Shown here piece by piece: positions 12,127 through 24,375 of a DNA stretch of 64,000 nucleotides; within the stretch, counting starts at the first letter, position 1, and each line of letters begins with the position of its first letter. The DNA comes from Sabellastarte sp. h YS-2021 (taxonomy: Eukaryota; Annelida; Polychaeta; Sabellida; Sabellidae): positions 56,797,293-56,861,292 of the forward strand of contig OZ024927.1 of the NCBI GenBank assembly GCA_964017235.1, read 5' to 3'. Under the pieces are notes generated by a model. That model had not been told where the DNA came from and made no database searches. It saw only the letters and a list, made by a program, of their open reading frames with translations. Both the position numbers and the translations under genes were made by a program.

Positions 12127-14236
12127 GTCCTAAATAGTGTTAGGAATCGGTCTAAAAAATCAGAATCGATTAATCGGTAACTCTGAGCAATCGATTATCG
12201 ATTATAATCGTTTTTCTGCTTGCTTTGTAAGAAAGACAGAATATTCTTTTTTACCAAATATAATAACAGTAGTCTTCCAATAGGTCAGTGGTGAAAAAAA
12301 TCTAGGTTATTTGTTTACATTTTGGGGTAGGGAAGGGGGTATGTTAGGAAACCAGTAGGTTGAAGAGTCAACAAGTATGTGTATCAGCAATAATATAATA
12401 ATCTATTAAGGTGGCCTTAACAGTTACAAAATAATATTTATTTTCATTCTCCCTTTTCATCAGCTAAATCATTCACAGTGTTTGAATGTAACATCAGCAG
12501 ATTAGCAACCAATCATGCTTAAAATAAACAATATTTCAACCCTAGACTTTCTTCAAGTCCTTTTTTCTAAGGTATTATATGAGGACTGTACGACTTTATA
12601 CTAGAATGTGGGGCTGACAAAAGTACTGTTTCAGCATAGAGAAGGATTTTTCCCTCCTTAAGTGGATGTATAATGTTTTCATCTATGTCAGATTTAGTGG
12701 GATGAGAAATACAAAGACTTGGTGCAAGTCTATTTCAACCCCTTTTGTTCAACATCACCATGTGGTACACCCGTGTTGTGAACTCAGGACACTTTGTATA
12801 TATGCAACAAAGAAGAATAGAATATCTGCTTATCATTATCATATGTCAAGAACAGTGACTGCCAAGCAGCGTCTGAAAATTATCCTGAATAAAATGCTTC
12901 TTTGGGAACTAAACAATACATAGACATGTGTTCATGGAATTTTCCTTCCATTTTTAACTCAGGACACTTTTCAAAGACATGCTATTTTCATTAATCAAAT
13001 GGAAGAGTGACTTTTATTGTTTCTGGTCAATATTGATGTTTTGTAATATATACTAGGTTATATGAAACAGTTTGGCACAAGTGAACATGTATTTCAGCAT
13101 TGTCACTCAAGTTTATGTGTATTGGATGGGATCTGGAAAATCTAACTCTTATCTCAGGAATAATATGATGAAAATTTCTCAAAACAGCATATATATGACA
13201 TAAATAGTTGTATATCATTGATAAATGGATGGTGCAGTTATTAAGTGTATTTAGCACTTGTATGTGTTTCAGTGCATGGGTGTCCTGAGTTAAAACCTTC
13301 CCCAGTTAGCAACACAGGTGTAGTTCAAACTGAAAGTATCACCTAGCCTGGCCTTCCAGGCTGTCTGAACCATAATGCAAACGTGAAATATTTTTGCCAT
13401 AATGCACACTGTATCAAAGGCCTTTCTAGTCTGGCAGTCTCCTCAGCAAGCTAGGCTAAGTAAGTGTATGAGAACATTATGAAAAATACTTATAATGCAG
13501 TCAAACAGTTGTGCCTTCTTTATACATATAAATGCCTGTGGCAAGGCTAAGTATCTCCCACCAGCTTCAACAAAGTCAGATCCCCCTCACTCTCTCTCTG
13601 CCTGTTTATGTTACTGTAAAGCATTTGTCTATTATTCTGTTAAATTTCTCTCATCCTGAAAACAATGTTCCATGAATTTCCTTTTTTAAGCAGATCTTCA
13701 TGACCTATTCATTTCATATAATTATAATTTCTTAGATACTGTAAAATTCTAAGTATGGCAATGTAGTAAACATTTTAGCTTTCTTGTTCAACAAAATTTG
13801 TCAAAAATATTCATGGCAGACTGCTGAAGTACTACAGTAGTGTGATCTCTCTCCACTTGATTTATGGCCAAGGTTGTTATTCCCCATTTATAGGGAGTAT
13901 ACATGTTGTGTGTGAAGCAGTGAAAGTTAAATTTAATTTAGGTTGAACTTAGTTTATTGTATTAAAAGATCTTCTAAATACCTACAGAAATTTTGAGTTT
14001 TAGTTGTAACCAACAGGAAGTAGATACCAGTGAAAGAAACATGGCAGATAATGTAAACAAATGTTACGAAAATAAAATGTTTAAACATCTGTAGAAAAAG
14101 GGGAAATTAGGTGGTTTATAAGTCTTACTTTCGATTCACAATCGATTCTTAAAATGAGAATCGATTTTCTACATCGAAAGTTTTAAATAGACGATGAATC
14201 GATTTTCCGTCTAATCGTAGGACCACTAGTCCTAAA
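12127..14236. mobile_element. hAT-type non-autonomous transposon with 8-bp target duplication
   Basis: The element body is 12135-14228, starting TAGTGTTAGGAATCGG and ending ..CCTACCACTA-like in inverted form (TAGTGGTCCTACGATTAG when read from the right). It is flanked by the identical octamer GTCCTAAA at 12127-12134 and 14229-14236, and 8-bp duplications are the hAT hallmark. AATCGATT-type motifs recur inside both ends (12145-12210 and 14130-14215) as subterminal repeats. The 2.1 kb interior has no transposase-like ORF. Confidence 0.9.
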
Positions 14237-14864
14237 GGCAATTAGACTAACATTAGCATTAATAGTTTAACATACAGTGAATATATACCCAAGACTGATG
14301 TGCAGTCAGTATTTACCCAAGATGCCCTACTACAGCAATGTTTAGGTTACGAGCACCTGACAAATGATAATACAAAATTATTACACATTTGTATCATATT
14401 TATGATATTTTGCTGAAGGTGTAGAGTAAGGAATCTAAAATTCGCCACATGTCTAAAATTTGCCACGTGGAATTACATCTAAGTTAAATAATTTGAGGTG
14501 AGATTTGTTGAATGTGTAGTAAATTAAGGCTTTTTGAACCCAAAAGTACCAAATTTAAGATAAAACATCATTTTCTTCATAGAATTAACAAAAGGTTTTT
14601 AGAGGTGGCGAATTTTACATTCCCCTGGCGAAGTTTAGATTCCTTACTTTACAAGTGTTTGTACACAATAGGATGTGATAATGGAATTGTTTTGCTTCTA
14701 CATTCGCCCATTACTCTGGTGCTGGTCTGATCTCACGTGGCTTTCTTTCAACAGTAGCTGTGCTCAGCAGAGCATGCTTATAAATTAATGAGGTGCAAGA
14801 GATTGATACTATCTGTGATACTAAGGCTCTGTCCTAAAAGCTTGTTTACTAAAATACAGTAGAA

Positions 14865-15022
14865 CCTCTATTATCCGACCATCTTGGGGGAGTAACAATT
14901 AGGTCGGATAATAGAAAGGTCAGATAATAGAAAGCCTAAAATAACAGGTTTAAATGGAGTTGGGAGAGTGGGTTTGAGGTTGTATAATTGAAAATTGGGA
15001 TAATAGAGGGGATCTGACTTCA
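14865..15022. mobile_element. Pogo/Tc1-mariner-like MITE (CAGTAGAACCTCTATTATCC)
   Basis: Left end TA|CAGTAGAACCTCTATTATCC at 14865. Inside are repeated GTCGGATAATAGAAAG motifs. The proposed right end GGGATAATAGAGG..CTG near 15000-15020 is diverged. The TA dinucleotide and TIR style fit the pogo/Tigger group. No ORF. Confidence 0.6.
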
Positions 15023-16560
15023 ACAGGATTCATCGGTTCATTCTACACCACTCCCACACCTTTGTACCTGTGACTCCAGTGGCTTGAAAGTATTATTAAA
15101 ACCATAAAAAATGTTCCATTGTGGAAGAATGTCAGTTGTAGTTAATTTTGATGGAGAAATTAAACGTTTCAAGTGATTTAAAATGTCACAAAACTTGAAA
15201 CATTATGATATTTACTTGACAAAGACTTATGCATTCTCTGCATAAAATATTATACATTTGTTGATCTTTTCTATACAGTTTGAAGTGGGTGTGTGTATAT
15301 GTGTATATAATGTGCATAGATAATTGAATATTTGCAGAGATTAGGGAGTATATCAAGATGATTTGTTCAAAGGATTATTTTTTGACAGTATTGTAATTTA
15401 AGCTAGTTCATTTTCTTAACAATTGCTATATATGATTATTGTATATTTCAATATTGTCTGTGTGCGTTCAGTTGCTGTTATTGTACAACTATTTCTTCAA
15501 GTTGAAGTGATTGGTATTTGTGCTAAAAGCTGAAAATAATCTTTCTGTAAATATGTTACAAGATGTGTATGTGATATTTTTTTTTTTAGGGGGTGGGGGG
15601 GTGGGGGGGTGGGGGTGGGGGTGGGGTTCTCAGTTTAAAGTTTAAATATCTTATTACTGTGCAATTTTCTGTTCTGCATCTTTAGAAGTACAAACCTTAC
15701 TTTTAACCATAATTTGTGTTTGTTGAATGAAATTCAGATATTTCCATGTTTTAAGAGCATATAAAAATTCCTAAGAAAGAAGTTCTATCTCAGTTTATGT
15801 AGTAAATTTATAAAATATTACAAGTGTTCAAATTATTACACTAATTTTAAGTAAACCCTTGCTTTTAAATACCTTGATTAGCAATTTTATCATATTCATA
15901 AATTTCTCATGAATTCCTGAGATTGTTGATGTCTACAATTTTCCCAAGGTCATAGTTTGAAAAAAAGAAAATGCAGTATATTACAAGAGTAAGGTCATAG
16001 TTACTGTTTTAGAAAATGTTTTAAAGTTATCTGTATTCAAGTGATAAAGATCCCACCGGAACTTCTGATAGTTCATCAAGGTCTTAAATCTACACACAAA
16101 CATTTTCTGATTACATTCATACACACAGGTGCCATACATAATTATTTAAAAGTTTAAACTAAAAGTGCAGTATTTAAAACAATAATATCAACTCCTATAA
16201 TGAAAGTACCTTTCATAATTTTTTTAACACATTGTTTTAGAAAGTGGGGAACAGTCTTAGTATCTCAAGCATTGGAGGTTGTCTACAGAAATGTGATGTA
16301 TCAGTTGGGAGATATTAAAAGTGATGTAGATAAGTTTTATAATAGTGTAGCATTGATATTATTGTGTTATCATTGAAGTCCTTGCTGATAAGGATGCACA
16401 GGAAGTTATTATACTTGTACATGGAGCAGTGCAAAGAGCTCTTCAAACCCTTGTAATTCATGGTTTACCACAAGAGGCAGAAAACCAAATAAAATATGTC
16501 TCCTTGTGATCAAGTTTTCATTGACTATATAATTGCTCATAGGTGGTATTTATAAAAGCC
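15023..16560. other. Non-coding stretch with a G-rich run at 15588-15626
   Basis: AT-rich apart from the run of G4-G8 tracts separated by single T at 15588-15626, which could form a G-quadruplex. No gene seen. Confidence 0.6.
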
Positions 16561-16567
16561 AAAATAG

Positions 16568-16736
16568 GTCCTTATTGGCCTAGTGGTTAGTAAGTTTGCC
16601 ATCGAATCACAGGCTTTCACCTCTGTGTGGGTTTGACTCCCCAAATGGAAATGCGGAAGACCTGTCCCAATTTGACCCTGGCTGTTGAACTTTGGCATAA
16701 AATCCCAAACAATGGTGTTGTACCTTGAAGTAATTT
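16568..16736 (+). mobile_element. tRNA-derived SINE, family 2
   Basis: A-box-like TGGCCTAGTGGTTAG (16576-16590) and B-box-like GGTTTGACTCC (16630-16640), followed by a body with GACCCTGGCTGTTGAAC. The same organisation is found inverted at 56825-56955, so this is a dispersed family. Confidence 0.75.
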
Positions 16737-17965
16737 TACCTCCATCAGGAGGTTATGTTTTTGGTGCATTCATGCATTAATTGTACCCCCGGACTAAAGT
16801 CGGGGATACTTAGGATTCAATATGGTCAGACCGCTGCTGCAGAGATTTCCTTTCGGACGCAATAACTTAAAAAATATTTTAGTTAGACCTTTCAAATTTG
16901 GTATGTAGGTATATATGGGCAATGCCACGAATGCTAGTTTTTTGTGACCTTGACCTTCAATTTCAAGGTCACTGCTGGCCTCTTAAAGATCAGATTATGG
17001 CCATTTTTTCACATTTTGGCCCAGTTCTCGTATACAGAAAGATAGATGATCCTATGGCTGGTATATATAATACATATATATGTCCTCTGTAAGCATGCAA
17101 AAATTTGACCTTGAAGCTCTTCATTGAAGGTCATCCAGAGACCGCCAAAGTACCTGACGGAGGCCATTTTTTGGCCTTTTTGGAGATATTTTCACACTTA
17201 ATCCTGACTATATTACATGGAAACTATTGAAAATGGCTGTGGAGGTTGAGTACATGATGGAGTACCAGGATCCAGGCTTACTGGTTACAGAGGAAATCTG
17301 CTGATTCCACAGTTATAGACAGGAAGAAGGCAGTTGTTTCATATAAGCCTACCCCTGCTGAGACGTAGTCTGATTTGCCCAGTTCTGCCAGCTCCTATGA
17401 GTTTTTGCCGAACTGTAGAGCCACCAGGAACCGGTTACAGAGCATTACTTCACCTAAAACAGGTTAGGCCCTGGTACTGGGCAGGTCCACAGGACTGGCT
17501 AACAGACCAGCAGAAGCCTTTTAAGGGTCCAAGTGGCTCTCTTGGACCAATTACTGCCCGAGGAATTTGGTTACAGAGAAATTTTTATACCAGTCTGGTC
17601 CCGGTGAGATAACTGTCTCATCCTACTAGATCAGTCAGCCAGCCTACTGTCAGGACCTGCTAGCTGGTCAAAAGTGATTAGATAAGAAGACTTTCCCAAC
17701 AAGATTTGTCCAAGTACCTGTCAATCTTATCAGACCCCACACCAGCCTGTTACTGGTTGTTTTGTGACCTTCACCTTCAATTTCAAGGTCACTGGTGGCC
17801 TCTTAAAGGTCAGATTTTGGCCCAGTTCTCATATACAGAAAATTAGATCATCCTATGGCTGGTATATATAATATATACATGTATATATGTCCTCTGTAAG
17901 TGTGCAGAAATTGACCTGGAGGCTCTTAATTGAAGGTCATCCACAGACTGCAATAGGCATTTTTT
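16737..17965. repeat. Composite repeat region with TGACCTTGA motifs
   Basis: Begins with an inverted copy of the AACATAACCTCC-type end seen at 44793-44818. Next is an imperfect hairpin at 16784-16804 (CCCCCGGACT / AGTCGGGG). Two similar blocks of TTTGTGACCTTGACCTTCAA + TTCAAGGTCACTG..GGCCTC (about 16945-17130 and 17755-17960) follow. The interval 17215-17755 is non-repetitive and matches nothing I recognise; its 92-codon frame has no domain. Confidence 0.55.
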
Positions 17966-18745
17966 TTTGTCAGTCATGAAAAGTGCTTATATCTCCCTTA
18001 TTATTGGTCCAACAGGTTTGGGATGGAAAACCAACCTATAGGAAATCATGGGCTAAGAATCTTTTGATGTGGTCAGATTTGACCTTGGACCCCTCCTTCA
18101 AGGTCAAATGAGGATAGCCAAACTTAAAAGTGCTCATAACTCGCTTATTATTGGTCCTACAGGTTCAGGATGGCAAACCAACTTAAAGGAAATCATGGGC
18201 CGGGAATCTTTTTATGTGGTCAGATTTGACCTTGGACCCCTCCTTCAAGGTCAAACAAGGATACTCAAAAGTGCTTATATCTCGCTTATTGGTCCTAGAG
18301 GTTTGGGATGTGAAACCAATCAATAGGAAATCATGGGCTGGGAATCTTTTGATGTGGTCAGATTTGACCTTGGGCTCTTCCTTCGAGGTCAAACAAGGAT
18401 AGCAAAATCTAAAGTGCTTATAAATCTCTTTTTCTTGGTCCTAGAGGTTTGTAATATGAAAACATCCTATAGGAAATCATACGCTAGGAATCTTTTGATG
18501 TGATCAGATTTGAGCTTTGGCCCCTCTTTCAAGGTCAAATGAGGATAGCCAAAATTAAAAGTGCTTATCACTCGCTTACTTTTGTTCCTAGAGGTTTGCA
18601 ATGTCACACCAACCTATTGGATATCATGAACTAAGAATCTTTTGATGTGGTCAGATTTTACCTTGGGCTCCTCCTTCAAGGTTAAATGATGGTTGATTGG
18701 CAAGTTTTCTTTCTGGTGGATACAATTTTTATTGGTTCTCTGATT
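17966..18745 (-). repeat. R3 satellite-like array, inverted orientation (~5 units)
   Basis: Tandem units of about 145 bp, each with a TTTGACCTTGGACCCCTCCT block, GGTTTGGGATG, AGGAAATCATGGGCTGGGAA and a TTATTGGTCCTAGAGG segment. It is the reverse complement of the arrays at 19800-20615 and 53165-54990. The array ends with GGTGGATACAATTTTTATTG, which matches, inverted, the start of the 53100 copy. The open frames here are repeat artefacts. Confidence 0.85.
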
Positions 18746-19513
18746 CGCTACGTCTAGTTGCATTTGTATCTTTCATTAAGCAAACATTTTGTTTACTTAG
18801 TGTCAGTACAAGTTGCTTCCATAAATACTTAGGCCCCCCTCCCCACAGGGGTATATTTGTGTCACCCATAATACTCTGTATGTCATGCTTCAACCATGTC
18901 CTGTCTGGGGGTACAATGCGTTGAGACGCAATCTCCAGTTTGTCTGTTCGTGATAACTCCAAAAGTAATGAATGGATTTTTCTGAATTGTTTTTGCATGG
19001 ATATGGCCTGACCAAAGCAAGAAGTTATGTAATTTTGTTTAAGATCCAGATCATATTCTGGGTACAAAAAACCCAAAAGGCTTCACAAACATGCCCTGGT
19101 TGAGGTATGCACTGTACAAGTGCTTTCTAGTTTTTAAAATAATTGTTTCATCAAAGGTCCCTTGAAAAAGGGGACGCTTATTGGTTCCCCCAGTTTTCAG
19201 ACAGCCATCACTGCCGCAGTATTGTCTAAGTTGAATATCTCCCTTAATATAAATGATTATTGGCAGTAATAATCTATAGGTGTGGGAAAATTTGTTGACA
19301 GGCATGAGTTTGACCTTAGACCTTTATCAAGGTCTCATGATCAAGATCACATGATCTTGTACTTACTTTTCACCAGATTTTCTCAGTAACTACTGTATAC
19401 AGGGATCCATAAAATTTATCAAGTGCTTTCCTAACATCAAAAGCTAGGCACCAGTCAAATTTCAGATCAATTGGGCCATAGGTGAGCAATTGAGAGCTGA
19501 TCGATTATGATTA
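18746..19513. other. Repeat-flanking non-coding sequence
   Basis: Contains CTCCAAAAGTAATGAATGG and a GGGGACGCTTATTGG motif similar to the R5 element end at 37528-37540. No gene is supported; frames of up to 115 codons are open on both strands without recognisable domains. Confidence 0.45.
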
Positions 19514-19799
19514 TTAAACAAGAGGAGAGTGTCCGTGAACGGGCACTGTGTCAGCTGACTGAATGTTTTTGATTTGTGATGGTGATAATGAGAGGAAAGC
19601 ATAATTATCAGGGAAAGGGCTGTACAGAAATACAGTAAATGGTAACTGAACAGCATGTTCGAAAGATATTCCGAAGCTGACAGAAGAAAAGGACAAAAAA
19701 GTTGTGCCCTGCAAATGGTATTATGAAATAAAGTAACAAGGTAATTGTTTAAGTGTAAAAAGTAGGTTAAAAATATTTAGAGAAATACTATAAATGCAA
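19514..19799 (+). mobile_element. Possible 5' end of the composite R3/R2 element
   Basis: Starts AACAAGAGGAGAGTGTCCGT and contains GTCAGCTGACTGA at about 19550. The same GTCAGCTGACTGAC motif closes the R2 element at about 23507-23522, so 19514-23535 may be one mobile unit bounded by a shared motif. Confidence 0.4.
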
Positions 19800-20615
19800 T
19801 ATCCTCGTTCGACCATGAAGAAGGGGTCCAAAGGTCAAATCTGACCATACCAAAAGATTCCCAGCCAAAGAATTTAGGATGGTTTACCATCCCAAACCTC
19901 TCGAACCAATAATAAGTGAGTCATAGGCACTTTTGAAGTTTGGCTATCCTTGTTTGACCTTGACGGAGGGGTCCAAGGTCAAATCCGACCACACAAAAAA
20001 ATTCCCAGCCCATGATTTCCTGTAGCTTGTTTACCATCCCAAACCTGTAGGACCAATAATAAGCGAGTTCTAAGCAATTGTAAGTTTGGCTATCCTCAAT
20101 TGACCTTGAAGGAGGGGTCCCAGGTCAAATCTGACTACACCAAAAGAATCCCAGCCCATGATTTCCTATATGTTGGTTTACCATCCCAAACCTCCAAGAC
20201 CAATAATACGCGAGTTATAAGCACTTTAAGTTTGGCTATCTTCGTTTGACTTGGAAGGAGGGGTCTAAGGTGAAATCCGACCACACCAAAAGATTCCCAG
20301 CCCATGATTTTCTATAGGTTGGTTTTCCATTCCAAACCTCTAGGACCAATAATAAGTGAGTTATAAGCACTTTTAAGTTTGGCTATCCTCATTTGACCTT
20401 GAAGGAGGGGTCCAAGGTGAAATCCGACCACACCAAAAAATTCCCAGCTCATGATTTTCTATAGGTTGGTTTTCATTCCAAACCTCTAGGACCAATAATA
20501 AGCGAGTTATAAGCACTTTTATGTTTGGCTATCCTCATTTGACCTTGAAGGAGGGTTCCAAGGTCAAATCGGACCATATTAACAGATTCCCAGCCCATGA
20601 TTTCCTACAGGTTGG
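19800..20615 (+). repeat. R3 satellite-like array, direct orientation (~6 units)
   Basis: About six units of ~145 bp with TTGACCTTGAAGGAGGGGTC-CAAGGTCAAA (a paired, everted AGGTCA arrangement), then ACCAAAAGATTCCCAGCC, ATGATTTCCTATAGG, CCAAACCTCTAGGACCAATA and AAGCGAGTTATAAGCAC. Divergence between units is roughly 5-15% by eye. Confidence 0.87.
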
Positions 20616-22965
20616 ATACAATGATTTACTCAACAGTGAGAACCTGAAAGAAGCTATTGCTCAGCTATGCCATGACATAGAGGTCTGCAATTTCACTATG
20701 TTATAGCTGACCAAAACGTCTGTGAATAACATATTTAACAAAATACTCTAAATGTAATAGTTTTCAAGTTACAACTGATTTACTCAAGAGTGAGAACCTC
20801 AAAGTAACTATTACTCAGCTATGCAATGAGCTACAAGTCTGAATTTTTGCTCTGTTATAGCTGACCTAAAAGTAGGTGAACAACATATTTAAGCAAAATA
20901 CTGTAAATGCAATAGTTTTCAAGTTACAACTGATTTACTCAATAGTGAGAACCTGAAAATAGCTATTGCTCCGCTATGCCATGAGCTATAGGTCTGTAAT
21001 TTCACTATGTTATAGCTAACCCAAAAGTAGGTGAACAATATATTTTAACAAAATACTCCAAATGCAATATTTTTCAAGTTATAGCCGATTTACTCAACAG
21101 TCAGTGCCTGAGAATAGCTATTGCTCAGTTGTGCCATGAGCTACAGGTCTGTAATTTCACTATGTTATAGCTGACCCAAAAGTAGCTGAATAACATATTT
21201 GCACAAATTTCTGTAAAGGCAATAGTTTTCCAATTACAACTGATTTACTCAACAGTGAGAACTTCAAAGTAGCTATTACTCAGCTATGCAATGAGCCACA
21301 GGTCTGGAACTTCACTATGTTATAGCTGACCCCAAAATAGGTGAATAACATATTGAAACAAAATACTCTAAATGCAATAGTTTCCAAGTTATAAGTGATT
21401 TACTCAACAGTGATAACCTAAAAGTAGCTATTACTCAGCTATGCCATGAGCTACAGGTCTGAAATTTTACTATGTTATAGCTGACCCAAAAGTAGCTGAA
21501 TAACATATTTATACTAAATTCTCTAAATGCAATAGTTGTCAAATTATAAGTGATTTACTCAACATTGAGAACTTCAAAGTAGCTATTACTCAGCTATGCA
21601 ATGAGTCACAGGTCTGGAACTTCACTATGTTATAGCTGACCCGAAAATAGGTGAATAACATATTGAAACAAAATACTCTAAATGCAATAATTTCCAAGTT
21701 ATAAGCGATTTACTCAACAGTGATAACCTCAAAGTAGCTATTACTCAGCTATGCCATGAGCTACAGGTCTGAAATTTTACTATGTTATAGCTGACCCAAA
21801 AGTAGCTGAATAACATATTTATACTAAATTCTCTAAATGCAATAGTTTTGCAATTACAACTGATTTACTCAATAGTGAGAACCTCAAAGTAGTTATTACT
21901 CAGCTATGCCATGAGCTACAGGTCTGAAATTTTACTATGTTATAGCTGACCCAAAAGTAGCTGAATAACATATTTATACGACATTCTCTAAATGCAATAG
22001 TTTTCCAATTACAACTGATTTACTCAATAGTGAGAACTTCAAAGTAGCTATTACTCAGCTATGCCATGACCTACAGATCTGAAATTTCACTATGTTATAG
22101 CTGGCCCAAAAGTAGCTGAATAACATATTTATACGAAATTCTCTAAATGCAATAGTTTTGCAATTACAACTGATTTACTCAATAGTGAGAACCTCAAAGT
22201 AGTTATTACTCAGCTATGCAATGAGCTACAGGTCTGAAATTTTACTATGTTATAGCTGACCCAAAAGTAGGTGAACAACATATTTAAGCAAAATACTGTA
22301 AATGCAATAGTTTTCAAGTTACAACTGATTTACTCAATAGTGATGACCTAAAAGTAGCTATTACTCAGCTATGCCATGAGCTACAGGTCTGAAATTTTAC
22401 TATGTTATAGCTGACCCAAAAGTAGCTGAATAACATATTTATACGAAATTCTCTAAATGCAATAGTTTTCCAATTACAACTGATTTACTCAATAGTGAGA
22501 ACTTCAAAGTAGCTATTACTCAGCTATGCAATGAGCCACAGATCTGAAACTTCACTATGTTATAGCTGATCCCAAAATAGGTGAATAACATATGAAACAA
22601 AATACTGTAAATGCAATAGTTTCCAAGTTATAAGCGATTTACTCAACAGTGATAACCTAAAAGTAGCTATTACTCAGCTATGCCATGAGCTACAGGTCTG
22701 AAATTTTACTATGTTATAGCTGACCCAAAAGTAGCTGAATAACATATTTATACGAAATTCTCTAAATGCAATAGTTTTGAAGTTATAAGCGATTTACTCA
22801 ACAGTGATAACCTAAAAGTAGCTATTACTCAGCTATGCCATGAGCTACAGGTCTAAAATTTTACTATGTTATAGCTGACCCAAAAGTAGCTGAATAACAT
22901 ATTTATACGAAATTCTCTAAATGCAATAGTTTTTAAGTTACAAGTGATTTTACTCATAATGGAAG
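20616..22965 (+). repeat. R2 tandem array, ~153-bp unit, ~15 units
   Basis: The anchor GATTTACTCAA recurs about every 150-156 bases (for example 20625, 20771, 20933, 21087, 21239, 21395). Each unit has AGTAGCTATTACTCAGCTATG, CATGAGCTACAGGTCTG, ACTATGTTATAGCTGACCC and AAATGCAATAGTTTTC. Alternate units are more alike than neighbours (for example 21240-21540 against 21545-21840), suggesting amplification of two-unit blocks. Non-coding. Confidence 0.9.
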
Positions 22966-23535
22966 TTACTGAAAAGCCCAAAAGTAGCTATTACTCACTT
23001 AGCTATTGAGACAGGCACCCAACTTACTCACCATATTGTAGCTATGAAAAAAGTAGCTGAATAACATATTTTAACAAAATGCTCTAAATGCAACACTTTT
23101 CAAGTTATAAATGATTTTGTGCATGATTTCATGAATTTTAATGCATTAAAAATTATTAAAAAAATTTATTAAAACAAAAGTAAGACAGATCCAGGTCTCA
23201 TACTCACACAAGAGAATCTACCTCTGGCCTAGTACATATATGCAAGATATGAGAGAAATCCCTGCAATAGTCACTGAGAAAATTGTGATTAAGTGTTGAA
23301 ATTTTCACACTTTTGGTGGGGGTACCCCCCTTGTAATGTCTCTAGCAAACAGACGAACAGACAGATTTGCATGCCTTGAACAATTTTTCATCCTCGATAG
23401 ATAAGGTATCTTTTAAAAAAAACAGCACGTCTCTAGGCCTTGTAGTTTTGGAGGAGAAGTTGTTCACGCGGACGCGTACGCCCACGCCGCAGAGTGACGA
23501 CATAATGTCAGCTGACTGACAAGTCAGCTGACATA
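22966..23535 (+). mobile_element. R2 element 3' unique region
   Basis: Follows the array directly and is shared with 63230-63765: ATACTCACACAAGRGAATSTA, GGTGGGGGTACC, TGAACAATTTTTCATC, GTTCACGCGGACGC and the final CATAATGTCAGCTGACTGAC. Having the same array plus the same 3' region at two loci shows that array and tail move together. Confidence 0.75.
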
Positions 23536-23559
23536 AAAACCGTGCTAAAATTGACCCTT

Positions 23560-24375
23560 TTGGTAACCTAGTGTGTATCTACTCACATTGAAAAAGTTTG
23601 TCGGGGCTGTATCTCAGAAACTGTAAGGTGTAGGAAGTTGATACTTGGTAAAGACATTGGTTAGGGGGTGTAGGTGTGCAATGTCATGGTGTGACCTTGA
23701 TTTGACCTTTCCATGGTGACCTTGACCTATAAAATCTTGTCCTGGCTATATCTCGGCAACCGTAAGGTGTATGAAGTTGATACTTGGTAGGGACATTGGT
23801 TAGGGGTTGTAGGTGTGCAACGCCATGGTGTGACCTTGATTTGACCTTGTCAAAGTTTTAAAATCTTGTCTGGGTTTATTTCTTTGATATCATAAGGTGT
23901 AGACGGTTGACACTTGGTATGGACATTGGTTAGGGGGTGTAGGTGTGCATCATAGTGTGACCTTTAACTTTGGCTCTGCCAAAGTGTGTTCACCTGACAT
24001 ATTTGAGACATGTTTCTCTTATGGCAAAGATATATGGATTGCTGCAACTGATTATTATTTGCACTTTTACATAATTGTGCTTTTTCCATTGACAGCTATT
24101 CTCCAATAAATTTTACAGCATCATATTTTTTTTAGTTTACTGATTTATGCTATCATCTAGCTATTCAATTGTCTTGTTTTAAAACTTTATCTTTACATAC
24201 ATTTTCATTCTCTTTGAGGTTATTTTCTCTACTTAAATATTATTTGGAGCTTTATATAACTGACAATGCCCTGAAAGTATCCCCATCTTTGTACTGTTTC
24301 TATACTTCTATATCTCATGGTGTTGATCCTCAAGGTGGGGTACAGGCATCTCTGATGCAATTTTTCTAGTTGCAG
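23560..24375 (+). repeat. R1 repeat-family copy
   Basis: Three ~140-bp units (AGGTGTAGGAAGTTGATACT, ACATTGGTTAGGGGGTGTAG, TGTGACCTTGATTTGACC) followed by the R1 unique block with TGTGTTCACCTG, AGACATGTTTCTCTTATGG and TATATCTCATGGTGTTGATC. Same order as 8408-9030. Confidence 0.82.

Noticed and set aside
17334-17612. 92-codon frame with Pro/Trp-rich translation
   Set aside because: No recognisable domain, no splice or promoter context, and it lies between repeat blocks.
20616-22965. CRISPR array
   Set aside because: Regular repeats, but the unit is ~153 bp without distinct spacers and the sequence is eukaryotic.
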